From positions 1 through 64,000 of the forward strand of contig CAZOKJ010000008.1 of NCBI GenBank assembly GCA_964580465.1: a stretch of 64,000 bases of DNA, read 5' to 3'. The notes beneath the pieces are model-generated. The model saw nothing but the letters and a program-made list of their open reading frames with translations, did not search any database and was not told the DNA's origin. Shown here one piece after another: positions 24,927-33,915 of the stretch. Positions within the stretch are counted from its first letter, which is position 1, and each line of letters begins with the position of its first letter. The translations under genes and the position numbers were made by a program. This DNA comes from Taishania sp964580465 (lineage in GTDB: Bacteria; Bacteroidota; Bacteroidia; Flavobacteriales_D; Crocinitomicaceae).

Positions 24927-27134
24927 ATGAAAAATAGTATTTTAATTGCTTTTGTTCTTTTAAGTTTTGGAACATTAGCACAAGTTAAAGGGATAGTGAT
25001 TGGCTATTCGGAAGGAGTAGAAGAACCAATTATGGGTGCAAAAGCTTATCTGTTACATGCTAAAACGGGCGATGTGACGAATGAACACGGACAATTTGAA
25101 TTGATTTTGCCACGTGTTTTGCCGGATACCTTAGTGTTTTCTGCACCAGGGCATATTTCAGACACCATCATTGTGACAAAACAAGAGCGTTTTTCCAATT
25201 TAAAAGTAGTTTTATTTTCGGATAAAACATTGCCCGAAATTGTGGTTGAATACCGCAGAAAAACAAGCTCGATTTCTAAGCTAAAAACCTTGGCAGTAGA
25301 GGAGCTAACAGTTGGTGAATTGCGCAAGGCAGCATGTTGTAACCTTTCAGAATCTTTTGAAACAAACGTATCAGTGGATGTTAATTTTACAGATGCTGTG
25401 TCGGGTGCTAAAACCATTCAAATGATGGGGTTGGAAGGTGTTTATACGCAAATTCAATTTGAGAACATTCCTTATTTAAGAGGGTTAGAGCAAGCTTTTG
25501 GACTGTCTTCTTTCCCAGGAACATGGATTAATTCTATTCAAATTACCAAAGGAACTGGAAACGTTGTCAATGGTTATGAATCAATGGCAGGCTTAGTAAA
25601 TATTGAGATGTTTAAACCCAATGATATGGATGTATTTTTCTTAAACGGATATGGGAACATCTATGGTCGTGGTGAATTAAATGCTCATGGATCTATGCAT
25701 GTTAGTAAAAAGTGGAACACAGCATTATTTGCTCATGCTTCAGGAAATTTTGCCCAAATAGACATGAATAAAGATGGTTTTATGGACCAGCCTATGGGAA
25801 ACCTATTCTCATTTAACAATCGTTGGACGTATAATGGCTCTAAAATGGAAGCACAATTAGGGGTGAATACCTACTATGAGTCTAAATTTGGGGGACAAAA
25901 TGGTTACCGTAAAGGAAGCGATAAGGGGTTGTATGGCATGGAAAATGAAGCAAAACACATCGATGTTTTTGCAAAAACAGGCTTTTTTATGAAAAAACCA
26001 TACAATTCCATTGGGGTGATTTATAACTTAAAATACCAAGAAAATGACGCTTTATTTGGTTTACGAAAATTCAAAGGAATTGAAAAAAGAGGCTACATCA
26101 ATGGTATGTTTGAGAGTGTCATTGGAAGCACCTTGCACAAATATAAAGTTGGAGTAAGCGGTGTGTTTTCTGATATCAGTCAACGAATGGATAGCTTAAC
26201 AGATAATCGCATGGAAATTGTGCCTGGCGCTTTTTTTGAATACACTTACACTGGCCTTAGATGGACAGTTGTCGCTGGCGCTAGAGGAGATTATCACAAT
26301 CTTTATAAGTTTCAATTCTCTCCACGTGTGCATGCTAAATATGCCATTACAGAAACAACAGATTTGCGTCTTACAGCAGGAAAAGGTTGGAGAGTTCCTA
26401 ATTTCATGATTGACAATATCTCTTTATTAGCAACATCTCGTCAGTGGGTTGCACCTACAGAAACATTACCAGAGATTTCTTGGAATTTTGGTGGTTCATT
26501 GGTGCAAACATTTAAACTTTTTGGCAACCCAGCTTCTGTTGTTTTGGATTATTACCACACCTTGTTTGAGCGCCAATTAATTGTTGATAGAGATGAAAAT
26601 GTGAATCAAATCATTTTTAAAAACATGAAAGGAAAATCATTCTCTAATAGTGTACAATTGGAATTTGCTTTTGAACCTGTTAAACGTTTTGATATCCGAA
26701 TGGCATATAAATTCTTGGATGTAAGAGCAAATTACGGAGGTTCGCTTCAACAAAAAGTAATGGTTCCAAAACATCGAGGATTTGTGAATTTGGCTTATCG
26801 AACACGTAATAAAAAATGGGAGTTTGATTTAACAACTTCTATTTTTGGAACTTCACGACTACCGATGGCGCAATTGGATTCGATTACCTTGACAAGTGAT
26901 AATAAAAGCAAGGTTTATCCTCAGTTAAGTGGACAAATTACATATAAGCACAAGCGATGGGATTTTTACATTGGAGGAGAAAATTTGACCAATTACCGCC
27001 AAAAGAATCCAATCATCGATGCAGCTAATCCTTTTGGCACATATTTTGATGCAACAAGGATATGGGCACCGGTGATGGGAATCAACGTATATGCTGGTTT
27101 CCGATTTATAATTGAACATAAGGAATATCATTAA
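24927..27134 (+). CDS. TonB-dependent outer-membrane receptor, probable metal uptake
   Basis: 735 residues. Signal peptide to about 18, a carboxypeptidase-regulatory-like beta-sandwich (20-100), then a plug with a vicinal Cys pair at C137-C138 (KAACCNLSESF) and the segment GTGNVVNGYESMAGLVNIEM. The rest is a beta barrel. TonB receptors import scarce nutrients. The CC pair in the plug and the flanking Cys-rich genes point to a thiophilic metal. The gene lies 70 bp after the HYC_CC_PP gene. Confidence 0.88.
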   Translation: MKNSILIAFVLLSFGTLAQVKGIVIGYSEGVEEPIMGAKAYLLHAKTGDVTNEHGQFELILPRVLPDTLVFSAPGHISDTIIVTKQERFSNLKVVLFSDKTLPEIVVEYRRKTSSISKLKTLAVEELTVGELRKAACCNLSESFETNVSVDVNFTDAVSGAKTIQMMGLEGVYTQIQFENIPYLRGLEQAFGLSSFPGTWINSIQITKGTGNVVNGYESMAGLVNIEMFKPNDMDVFFLNGYGNIYGRGELNAHGSMHVSKKWNTALFAHASGNFAQIDMNKDGFMDQPMGNLFSFNNRWTYNGSKMEAQLGVNTYYESKFGGQNGYRKGSDKGLYGMENEAKHIDVFAKTGFFMKKPYNSIGVIYNLKYQENDALFGLRKFKGIEKRGYINGMFESVIGSTLHKYKVGVSGVFSDISQRMDSLTDNRMEIVPGAFFEYTYTGLRWTVVAGARGDYHNLYKFQFSPRVHAKYAITETTDLRLTAGKGWRVPNFMIDNISLLATSRQWVAPTETLPEISWNFGGSLVQTFKLFGNPASVVLDYYHTLFERQLIVDRDENVNQIIFKNMKGKSFSNSVQLEFAFEPVKRFDIRMAYKFLDVRANYGGSLQQKVMVPKHRGFVNLAYRTRNKKWEFDLTTSIFGTSRLPMAQLDSITLTSDNKSKVYPQLSGQITYKHKRWDFYIGGENLTNYRQKNPIIDAANPFGTYFDATRIWAPVMGINVYAGFRFIIEHKEYH

Positions 27135-27155
27135 TCAAACAAAAAACATACAATT

Positions 27156-27494
27156 ATGAAACATTTCATGTTAATTTTCACATTGCTTTTAGCGAGCAAT
27201 TTATGGGCACAAAAAGAGCCTAAAAAAGCAGAAGTTGTCATTATGACATCTGCTGAATGTGGTACTTGTAAAAAAACATTGGAAGACAAGTTAAACTACG
27301 TAAAAGGAGTGCGTTATGCTGAATTGGATGTAGATACAAAGAAGCTAACAGTGAGGTATTCTCCTAAGAAAATTTCAGTTGATAAAATCAAAGAAATTAT
27401 TTCTCATTTAGGATATGATGCGGATGACGTTCCAGCAAATCCTTCGTCTCAAGAAGCATTGCCTACTTGTTGCAAGCCAGGAGGAATGAAATAA
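27156..27494 (+). CDS. Exported heavy-metal-associated (HMA) domain protein
   Basis: 112 residues with a signal peptide (ending LWAQ, about 19) and a ferredoxin-like HMA domain with the metal-binding loop ECGTCKK (C35, C38). The strand pattern ends at HLGYDADDVPA. A tail carries a second Cys pair (TCCKPGG, C105-C106). It probably binds a soft metal, such as copper, in the periplasm and works with the upstream receptor. It is 21 bp downstream of the receptor gene. Confidence 0.85.
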   Translation: MKHFMLIFTLLLASNLWAQKEPKKAEVVIMTSAECGTCKKTLEDKLNYVKGVRYAELDVDTKKLTVRYSPKKISVDKIKEIISHLGYDADDVPANPSSQEALPTCCKPGGMK

Positions 27495-27516
27495 TTTTTG
27501 TCAAAAAACATTGATG

Positions 27517-27551
27517 AAGCGTCTGTAATTTATTTGCAGCCGCTTTTTTTT
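27517..27551 (+). terminator. Terminator after the metal-uptake locus
   Basis: AAGCG-t-CTG (27517-27525) pairs with CAG-c-CGCTT (27537-27545) around an 11-nt loop, followed by a T run. Confidence 0.7.
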
Positions 27552-27617
27552 ATTTGTATTGGTGCTTTTTTTCAATTTATTTTTCTACTTTTACCACAAC
27601 GCTAAAAAAATTGAACT

Positions 27618-28142
27618 ATGTTGATGCCCTTTAATTTACACCAATGGATAGAAGAAAACCGTGATTTGTTGAAACCACCTGTAAGCAACAAAAATCTGTA
27701 TGTGAATGCAGGAGATTTTATTGTGATGATTGTTGGTGGACCAAATGCTCGAAAGGACTACCATTTTAATGAAAGTGAAGAACTATTCTATCAAATTGAA
27801 GGAGACATTACAGTGCGCATCCAACACGAAGGAAAAGCAAAAGACATTGAGGTTAAAGAAGGAGAAATGTTCTTATTGCCAGCTAACACGCCTCACAGCC
27901 CAATGAGAGGAGAAAACACCGTTGGCTTAGTCATTGAACGTGTACGAAAAGGAACTAATTTAAGTGATGGACTCATGTGGTTTTGTGAAAAATGCAATCA
28001 CAAATTACATGAATACCGTTTCCCATTAGACAATATTGAGCGCGATTTTATTCCTCGTTTCCGTGAATTTTATGGCTCATTGGATTTGAGAACATGCAAA
28101 TCTTGCGGTCATGTGATGGAAACAGATCCACGATTTGTGTAG
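27618..28142 (+). CDS. nbaC: 3-Hydroxyanthranilate 3,4-dioxygenase
   Basis: 174 residues, a complete bacterial-type enzyme. It opens the ring of 3-hydroxyanthranilate in the kynurenine route from tryptophan to quinolinate and NAD, or to catabolism. The catalytic iron ligands fit H49, E55 and H93, with substrate-binding R45 and R97. The second, rubredoxin-like iron site has C123-x-x-C126 and C160-x-x-C163. The numbering is offset by two from the Cupriavidus enzyme as I recall it. No other kynurenine gene is in the window, and the neighbours are unrelated. Confidence 0.95.
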   Translation: MLMPFNLHQWIEENRDLLKPPVSNKNLYVNAGDFIVMIVGGPNARKDYHFNESEELFYQIEGDITVRIQHEGKAKDIEVKEGEMFLLPANTPHSPMRGENTVGLVIERVRKGTNLSDGLMWFCEKCNHKLHEYRFPLDNIERDFIPRFREFYGSLDLRTCKSCGHVMETDPRFV

Positions 28143-28143
28143 T

Positions 28144-28338
28144 AAGTTTGGTTTTGTTTCCAATTCGACCCCAAATTGGGGCGAATATAAAATTAGTTCA
28201 CAAGCTGTTAGCTAATTACAAAACACTGGAAACGAAGGTGTTGTAAAAAGTCAACAACTCGTTGACCAAATTGAAGCTGCCATTGATCGAATAACTTGGG
28301 CTATATTGGATGCTCTTAGCGGATCAACACCAGCTTAA
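28144..28338 (+). pseudogene. Possible 3' gene remnant with an internal stop
   Basis: One frame reads FGFVSNSTPNWGEYKISSQ..., a TAA at 28213, then NEGVVKSQQLVDQIEAAIDR and ITWAILDALSGSTPA to a TAA at 28336. The composition looks protein-like across the stop, and no start codon is available. It may be the decayed end of a gene displaced by the surrounding genes. The family is unknown. Confidence 0.3.
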
Positions 28339-28348
28339 ACCTTCTACC

Positions 28349-28711
28349 TCACTTCACATAATCTTGCTTAATAATGAGCATGTATTGGTCGTTGTCTAAT
28401 TTTAAGTATCCTTGTTCGTAACAAAAATAGTACGTTGTTCCTTTTTTTGTTTCGTAGATATTGGTGAAGTAGTGGAAATTAAATCCCTCTTCTGCTAAGC
28501 GAATACCATCTACCGTCACCTTTCCAGAAGGATTGAGCTTTTCTAAAATTCGTCTGTTTTTGCGCAAAATGTTGTTCACGCGTCGAACGTATTTGTTGGC
28601 GTCTTCATGTAGTCTGTTGTTATACGTGTTGCGACATTGGTCACAGCAAAATTTTTGGTCTTTGCGTCCTCGCAATGGAGATTCACATTCCAAACATGTT
28701 CTTTTTTCCAT
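28349..28711 (-). CDS. Small zinc-ribbon protein, conserved hypothetical
   Basis: 120 residues from the ATG at 28711 (MEKRTCLEC); the upstream ATG at 28762 adds an unlikely hydrophobic tail. An N-terminal ribbon has C6, C9, C22, C23 and C26 (CLEC...FCCDQC), then a basic helical region (RRVNNILRKNRRILEKL) and a C-terminal beta-rich part (YFTNIYETKKGTTYYF). It could bind nucleic acid. The cellular role is unknown. Transcribed divergently from the MoxR/Bat operon. Confidence 0.7.
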   Translation of the reverse strand: MEKRTCLECESPLRGRKDQKFCCDQCRNTYNNRLHEDANKYVRRVNNILRKNRRILEKLNPSGKVTVDGIRLAEEGFNFHYFTNIYETKKGTTYYFCYEQGYLKLDNDQYMLIIKQDYVK

Positions 28712-28811
28712 GGTTAATTCATAAAGTATCACAATGTTAACAATCTTTAACATGAAAATCAAGTTTTTCGTAATACTATTGCTGAACTTTGTAGTTTGAA
28801 GTTAATAAACG

Positions 28812-29831
28812 ATGGAAAATTCAAATCAAGCACTAAGTCCCGCTGAAACGTTGCGCGTATTAAGTGAAAAAATAACAGTGGAATTGGCAAGCATCAATAC
28901 GCTACGTAGCGAAGTTGCTAAGGTTATTGTTGGACAAAAATACATGGTTGACCGTTTACTGATTGCTTTGTTGGCAGATGGTCACGTTTTGTTAGAAGGG
29001 GTTCCTGGATTGGCAAAAACCTTGGCCATTAAAACCTTGGCCGATGCTATTGATGTCAACTACAGTCGTATTCAGTTTACGCCAGATTTGTTGCCTGCCG
29101 ATGTTACGGGTACAATGATTTACAATCAAAAGAGTGAATCTTTCTCCATTAAGAAAGGTCCTATTTTCGCTAATTTTGTTTTAGCAGATGAAATTAACCG
29201 CGCCCCTGCTAAGGTACAATCCGCATTGTTAGAAGCGATGCAAGAACGACAAGTTACTATCGGTGAGGAAACCTTTGTATTACCGAAACCATTTTTAGTA
29301 CTGGCAACTCAAAACCCTATCGAACAAGAAGGGACGTATCCATTGCCAGAAGCTCAAGTGGACCGTTTTATGCTAAAAGTAATACTTGACTATCCTTCTA
29401 AAGAGGAAGAACGTTCAATTATTCGCTCAATCGTTCGTCCCGAAGGTATGGCTAAAGCTCAAAAAGTAATCTCTTCAGCTGATATTTTACGCTCTCGTGA
29501 GTTAGTGAAAGAAGTTTATATGGATGAAAAAATCGAACGCTACATTGTTGATTTGGTTTATGCTACTCGTCAACCAGGACAATATGAATTGGAGTACTTA
29601 ATTCCGATGATTAGCTTTGGTTGTTCTCCACGTGCTTCTATTAATCTTGCTTTAGCATCAAAAGCGCATGCTTTCTTGCAAGGTAGAGCATTTGTTATTC
29701 CAGAAGACGTGCGTGCGATAGCAGTTGATGTAATGGGACATAGAATTGGTTTAAGCTATGAAGCCGAAGCTGAAAACTTAACAGCTCAAGCCATTGTCTC
29801 TAAAATTATTGCAAAAGTCGAAGTTCCTTAA
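28812..29831 (+). CDS. MoxR-family AAA+ ATPase
   Basis: 339 residues. Walker A variant GVPGLAKT is at 63-70; the family core continues with FTPDLLPADVTG, VLADEINRAPAKVQ and TQNPIEQEGTYPLPEAQ. MoxR ATPases are thought to act as chaperone-like regulators of VWA-domain proteins. It is first in the Bat operon. Confidence 0.95.
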   Translation: MENSNQALSPAETLRVLSEKITVELASINTLRSEVAKVIVGQKYMVDRLLIALLADGHVLLEGVPGLAKTLAIKTLADAIDVNYSRIQFTPDLLPADVTGTMIYNQKSESFSIKKGPIFANFVLADEINRAPAKVQSALLEAMQERQVTIGEETFVLPKPFLVLATQNPIEQEGTYPLPEAQVDRFMLKVILDYPSKEEERSIIRSIVRPEGMAKAQKVISSADILRSRELVKEVYMDEKIERYIVDLVYATRQPGQYELEYLIPMISFGCSPRASINLALASKAHAFLQGRAFVIPEDVRAIAVDVMGHRIGLSYEAEAENLTAQAIVSKIIAKVEVP

Positions 29832-29863
29832 TTATTCGAAGTAAATTGAAGTAGTTTTTCATC

Positions 29864-30730
29864 ATGGAAGTAAACGAACTAATGAAGAAAATTCAGCGCT
29901 TGGAGATAAAAGCAAAAGGCTTATCCAAGCACATTTTCTCAGGAGAATACCATTCTGCCTTTAAGGGAAGGGGTATGTCGTTTTCTGAAGTGAGAAATTA
30001 CCAAATTGGCGATGAGGTTCGAACCATTGACTGGAACGTAACAGCGCGTTTTAACGATCCTTTTGTCAAGGTGTTTGAAGAAGAGCGCGAACTAACTGTC
30101 ATGTTGCTAATTGACGTTTCTGCATCTGGCTTGTTTGGTTCCAATGCCAAAACAAAAAAAGAATTGTTGTTGGAAACGGTTGCTATTTTGGCTTTTTCTG
30201 CTTTGTCAAACAATGATAAAGTGGGTGCAATTCTTGTAAGTGATAAGGTGGAGCGCTACATTGCTCCTCAAAAAGGTAGAAAACACATGTTATACCTATT
30301 GCGAGAATTGATTGCCTTTAAAGCATCCAGCAAAGGGACAGATCTGAATGAAGGATTTAAGTTTTTACAAAGTACTCAGAAGAAAAGAACGATTTGCTTC
30401 GTAATCAGCGATTTTATTGATGAGGGGCAGTTCTTGGAAGGAATGAAAGTTGCCCGTAAACGACATGATTTAATCGCATTGAAAATTGAAGATCCGATGG
30501 AGTATGAATTACCAAAAATGGGATATATTCAGTTGTTTAATGCAGAAACTGGGGTAACAACTTGGGTGGATTCAAATGATGCCGCTACTCAACAACAATT
30601 TCGTGAACAATTTAAAGAACATGAAGAAAAAATAAATCGTGAATTAGACCGAATGGGAATTGACCATTGTGTGTTAAATACGGCTGAAGATAGTGTATTG
30701 CCATTGGTGCAGTTATTTAAAAACAGATGA
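29864..30730 (+). CDS. DUF58 domain protein of the Bat operon
   Basis: 288 residues. The DUF58 signature is in FSEVRNYQIGDEVRTIDWN, and a VWA-like fold follows with LLIDVSASGLF. Such proteins partner with MoxR in the Bat operon. The stop overlaps the next start (ATGA). Confidence 0.92.
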   Translation: MEVNELMKKIQRLEIKAKGLSKHIFSGEYHSAFKGRGMSFSEVRNYQIGDEVRTIDWNVTARFNDPFVKVFEEERELTVMLLIDVSASGLFGSNAKTKKELLLETVAILAFSALSNNDKVGAILVSDKVERYIAPQKGRKHMLYLLRELIAFKASSKGTDLNEGFKFLQSTQKKRTICFVISDFIDEGQFLEGMKVARKRHDLIALKIEDPMEYELPKMGYIQLFNAETGVTTWVDSNDAATQQQFREQFKEHEEKINRELDRMGIDHCVLNTAEDSVLPLVQLFKNR

Positions 30731-31743
30731 TAAAGCAAGCGGTACAAAGTGTGTTTAATTGGTTGATGGTGATGAAAATTACCAAAGGACAATGCTATGC
30801 TTTTTTAATTGCCTTTTTTCTAAGTCCTTTGATCTATGCACAAGAATTGTCTGCTACGTTAAATCACCAACGAGTACAATTGGGTGAACCTGTTGAATTA
30901 AAAATGGTTGCGAAACTAGCTCCCAACAGTAAAATATCATTTGAACCTGCGCAACACGAATTAACGGCTTTTATTAGACAATCTCAAGTCAATGAAAAGT
31001 CGATTTCCTTAGAGTTGACACAAGCTTTTTCAGATACTACTTTACGTGTTAACAATGAATATACTTGGGTTGGTTACTATCATTTTATAGCGTGGGATAC
31101 TGGGAGAATCGTTATTCCTATGCAACACATTGTTATCAACGATTCTACCTTTTTATTCAACGAAGTCAATTTCACTGTGAGTGGACAGACTGTGGGTGTT
31201 AAAGATGAACTATTCGATATTGAAGAAGGTTTTTCAGTAGTGCCAGAACCTCTTTCGATAAAAGAAGTGTTAATGCAATACGGTGTTTACATTGGAATTG
31301 GATTGTTAGCAGTAGGTTTAGCGCTTTGGTATTGGAAGAAAAAGAAGGATAAAAAACAACGACCAGTGAAGGCACTTTCTTTAAAGGAGCGTACTCTTTT
31401 TGCCATTACAGAGTTGGAAAAACAACGTTTGTGGGAAAAAAACAAGTTGAAACAGCATTACACAGAGTTATCACACATTATTCGATCTTATTTATCAAGT
31501 CGTTATCAATTAAATTTGTTAGAACGAACAACGTTTGAAACCAAGACTTTGTTACAACAAACAGATATGTCTGTAAACGCTATTCAAACAACAATGGAAT
31601 TGCTTTCACAAGCAGATATGGTCAAATTTGCGAATGCAACAATAGATGAAACGATTATTCGAGCAATTTCTGAAAAAGCTATTCAATTAGTGATTGAAAC
31701 AAGTCCATTTGAGTTAACAGCAATAAATGAAGAAGAAGCATGA
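30727..31743 (+). CDS. Bat-operon membrane protein (BatD-like N-terminal and DUF4381-like cytoplasmic part)
   Basis: 338 residues from the ATGA overlap; an internal ATG at 30772 would give a cleaner signal peptide (MKITKGQCYAF...IYAQ). An extracytoplasmic beta-rich region is followed by one membrane helix near residues 183-203 (VYIGIGLLAVGLALWYW) and a basic helical cytoplasmic tail with LKQHYTELSHIIRSYL. Members of this position in Bacteroidota Bat operons are poorly characterised. Confidence 0.8.
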   Translation: MIKQAVQSVFNWLMVMKITKGQCYAFLIAFFLSPLIYAQELSATLNHQRVQLGEPVELKMVAKLAPNSKISFEPAQHELTAFIRQSQVNEKSISLELTQAFSDTTLRVNNEYTWVGYYHFIAWDTGRIVIPMQHIVINDSTFLFNEVNFTVSGQTVGVKDELFDIEEGFSVVPEPLSIKEVLMQYGVYIGIGLLAVGLALWYWKKKKDKKQRPVKALSLKERTLFAITELEKQRLWEKNKLKQHYTELSHIIRSYLSSRYQLNLLERTTFETKTLLQQTDMSVNAIQTTMELLSQADMVKFANATIDETIIRAISEKAIQLVIETSPFELTAINEEEA

Positions 31744-32774
31744 TGTTATCATTAAATATCCGTTTTTGGGAATATGATTTCTTTGCTCCACAATGGTTGT
31801 GGCTTGCGTTGCTGACTCCTATGGTATGGTTATTGTTAGCTCGTGCAGAAAAAAAACACAGTGGAGAATTGAAGTTTACTGGAACAAATACGCAGCAACA
31901 ATTACTCGCTTCTAAACGCATTGTGTTGATTCGCCAAGGTATTATTTTATTGTTAGCATTTTTACCTTTTTTCTTAGCAATTGCAATGGCAAAACCATAC
32001 AATTGGAATGATCACATTACAAGTAATAAAGACTACAAAGATGGAATCGACATTATATTGACAATAGACATTTCTGGTTCTATGCTGGAAATGGATTTTA
32101 AACCTAATCGAATTGAGGCAGCAAAAGCTGTGGCAAAAGAATTTGTGGATGGTAGAAATGGCGATCGAATAGGTTTAGTGGCCTTTGCTGGTGAAGCGTA
32201 CACAGCCTGTCCAGCAACCTTGGATTACAACGTATTGAAAAAGCAAATTGATGCTTTGGATTGCTATGCAAATATTGAAGGAGGTACCGCAATTGGCGTT
32301 GGTTTAGGAACAGCCGTAACGCGTTTACGAAATGACAGCATTCCTTCAAGAGTCATTATCCTTTTAACGGATGGGAGTAACAACGCTGGAGCAATTTCCC
32401 CGGATGAGGCAGCAGACTTAGCTGTTGCTAAAAATGTGCGCGTTTATACCATTGGAGTAGGAGCACCAACTGGCTCTACTGTTACAGTGAACACTCCTTT
32501 TGGGTCAATGCAACGACCTGTAGATGCAGATTTGGATGAGACTACGCTAAAAAATATCGCTACTAAAACAGGAGCAAAGTATTTTAGAGCAACAGATAAT
32601 GAAAGTTTAAAGGCTATTTATGCCGAAATTGAACAAATGGAAAAACGCAAGATGATTGACCGACATTTTCAATCTGAACCACCTGCGATGCCTTTGTCTT
32701 TTCTACAAGTAGCTTTGTTATTAGCTGTAATTGGCTGGGTGGCGCCACGAATTTTATTCAAACAACATGACTAA
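31740..32774 (+). CDS. batA: BatA, VWA-domain membrane protein
   Basis: 344 residues. N-terminal membrane segments frame a VWA domain with the metal-site MIDAS motif DISGS (TIDISGSML) and a second Asp in LLTDGSNNAG. A C-terminal helix (LLLAVIGWVA) completes the BatA layout. It overlaps the previous stop by 4 bp (ATGATG) and the next start by 8 bp. Confidence 0.92.
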   Translation: MMLSLNIRFWEYDFFAPQWLWLALLTPMVWLLLARAEKKHSGELKFTGTNTQQQLLASKRIVLIRQGIILLLAFLPFFLAIAMAKPYNWNDHITSNKDYKDGIDIILTIDISGSMLEMDFKPNRIEAAKAVAKEFVDGRNGDRIGLVAFAGEAYTACPATLDYNVLKKQIDALDCYANIEGGTAIGVGLGTAVTRLRNDSIPSRVIILLTDGSNNAGAISPDEAADLAVAKNVRVYTIGVGAPTGSTVTVNTPFGSMQRPVDADLDETTLKNIATKTGAKYFRATDNESLKAIYAEIEQMEKRKMIDRHFQSEPPAMPLSFLQVALLLAVIGWVAPRILFKQHD

Positions 32775-33915
32775 ATGGAAGTTGACATATCAAGTTAAGC
32801 GCCTGTTAATATTAATGTTAGCGTGGGAACTACTGTTTTGGGTGGCAATTTTTCTGTTTTTCGAATTTGGATTATTGGTTACTTCATCAGGAAAAGGAGC
32901 ATTGATTTTTCAAACCGAAGAACAATTGTTCTGGTTGTGGTTGCTTGTGCCTGTAGCGGGTGTATTTGTTTACAATTTGATGCAAAGAGAACAAATCAGT
33001 ACCTTATTCACAACAAAAAATGGAACGATTGTTTTTAAAGGAGAAGTAACAACCAGTGCTTTTATTCCTTATTTCCTGTTTAGAAATGCCTTAGTATTCC
33101 TTATTTTTGCCATGGCACAACCTGCTTTTGGAACGAAAAAGGTTGCGGGAACAACACAAAGCATGGAGTTAGTAATAAGCTTAGATATTTCAAATTCTAT
33201 GAACACCTACGATATTGATCCATCTATTTCTCGTTTAAACATTGCTAAAAGAGCGATTAATGAATTGATTAATAAATTGGGAGGTGAGAAGATGGGAATC
33301 TCTGTTTTTGCAGGAGAAGCATCTACCATTTTGCCTTTGACCTTGGACTATTACGCTGCAAAACTATTTGTGAATGATATTGAGACCAACATGATGAGTA
33401 ATCAAGGTACCAATATAAAAGCAGCCCTAGAAGATGCACGTGCGATGTTCTCTGAGGATAAGAAATTAAGTAAAGCGGTAATTTTAGTAACAGATGGTGA
33501 AAACCATGATGAAGATCCTTCGGAAGTTTTAAAAGCATACAGAGAGCAAGGAATACAATTAGCTATCTTAGGAATAGGAACAGCAAAAGGTGGATTGGTT
33601 CCAGCTGACCCTGAACGACCAGAACGGGGTTATAAAAAGACAGCTATTGGAGAAAGTGTTCACTCGAAGTTGAACGCTTCTATGCTTAAACAATTAGCTG
33701 ATGAAGCTGGAGGAATAGCAATCATTAGTGAGTCTGCTTTTCCAGATTTACGTTCCATTATGACAAAATTGAGTCAAATGAAACGAGAAAACGTAGCAGG
33801 TGTGGATTTTGAGGTCAAGGAACAACGATATCAATGGCCTTTAATGGTGTCTATATTATTTTTTATGGCGTATTTCTTGTGGGTAGCAAACGCATTTTAT
33901 TTAAAAAGAAAGTGA
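32767..33915 (+). CDS. batB: BatB, VWA-domain membrane protein
   Basis: 382 residues from the ATG at 32767, which overlaps the batA stop (ATGACTAA). A longer start at 32731 would add 12 residues inside batA. Two N-terminal membrane segments, a VWA domain with MIDAS DISNS (SLDISNSMN) and VTDGENHDEDP, and a C-terminal membrane helix (LMVSILFFMAYFLW). BatA and BatB are paired VWA proteins linked to stress or oxygen tolerance in Bacteroides; the exact activity is not settled. Confidence 0.9.
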   Translation: MTKWKLTYQVKRLLILMLAWELLFWVAIFLFFEFGLLVTSSGKGALIFQTEEQLFWLWLLVPVAGVFVYNLMQREQISTLFTTKNGTIVFKGEVTTSAFIPYFLFRNALVFLIFAMAQPAFGTKKVAGTTQSMELVISLDISNSMNTYDIDPSISRLNIAKRAINELINKLGGEKMGISVFAGEASTILPLTLDYYAAKLFVNDIETNMMSNQGTNIKAALEDARAMFSEDKKLSKAVILVTDGENHDEDPSEVLKAYREQGIQLAILGIGTAKGGLVPADPERPERGYKKTAIGESVHSKLNASMLKQLADEAGGIAIISESAFPDLRSIMTKLSQMKRENVAGVDFEVKEQRYQWPLMVSILFFMAYFLWVANAFYLKRK

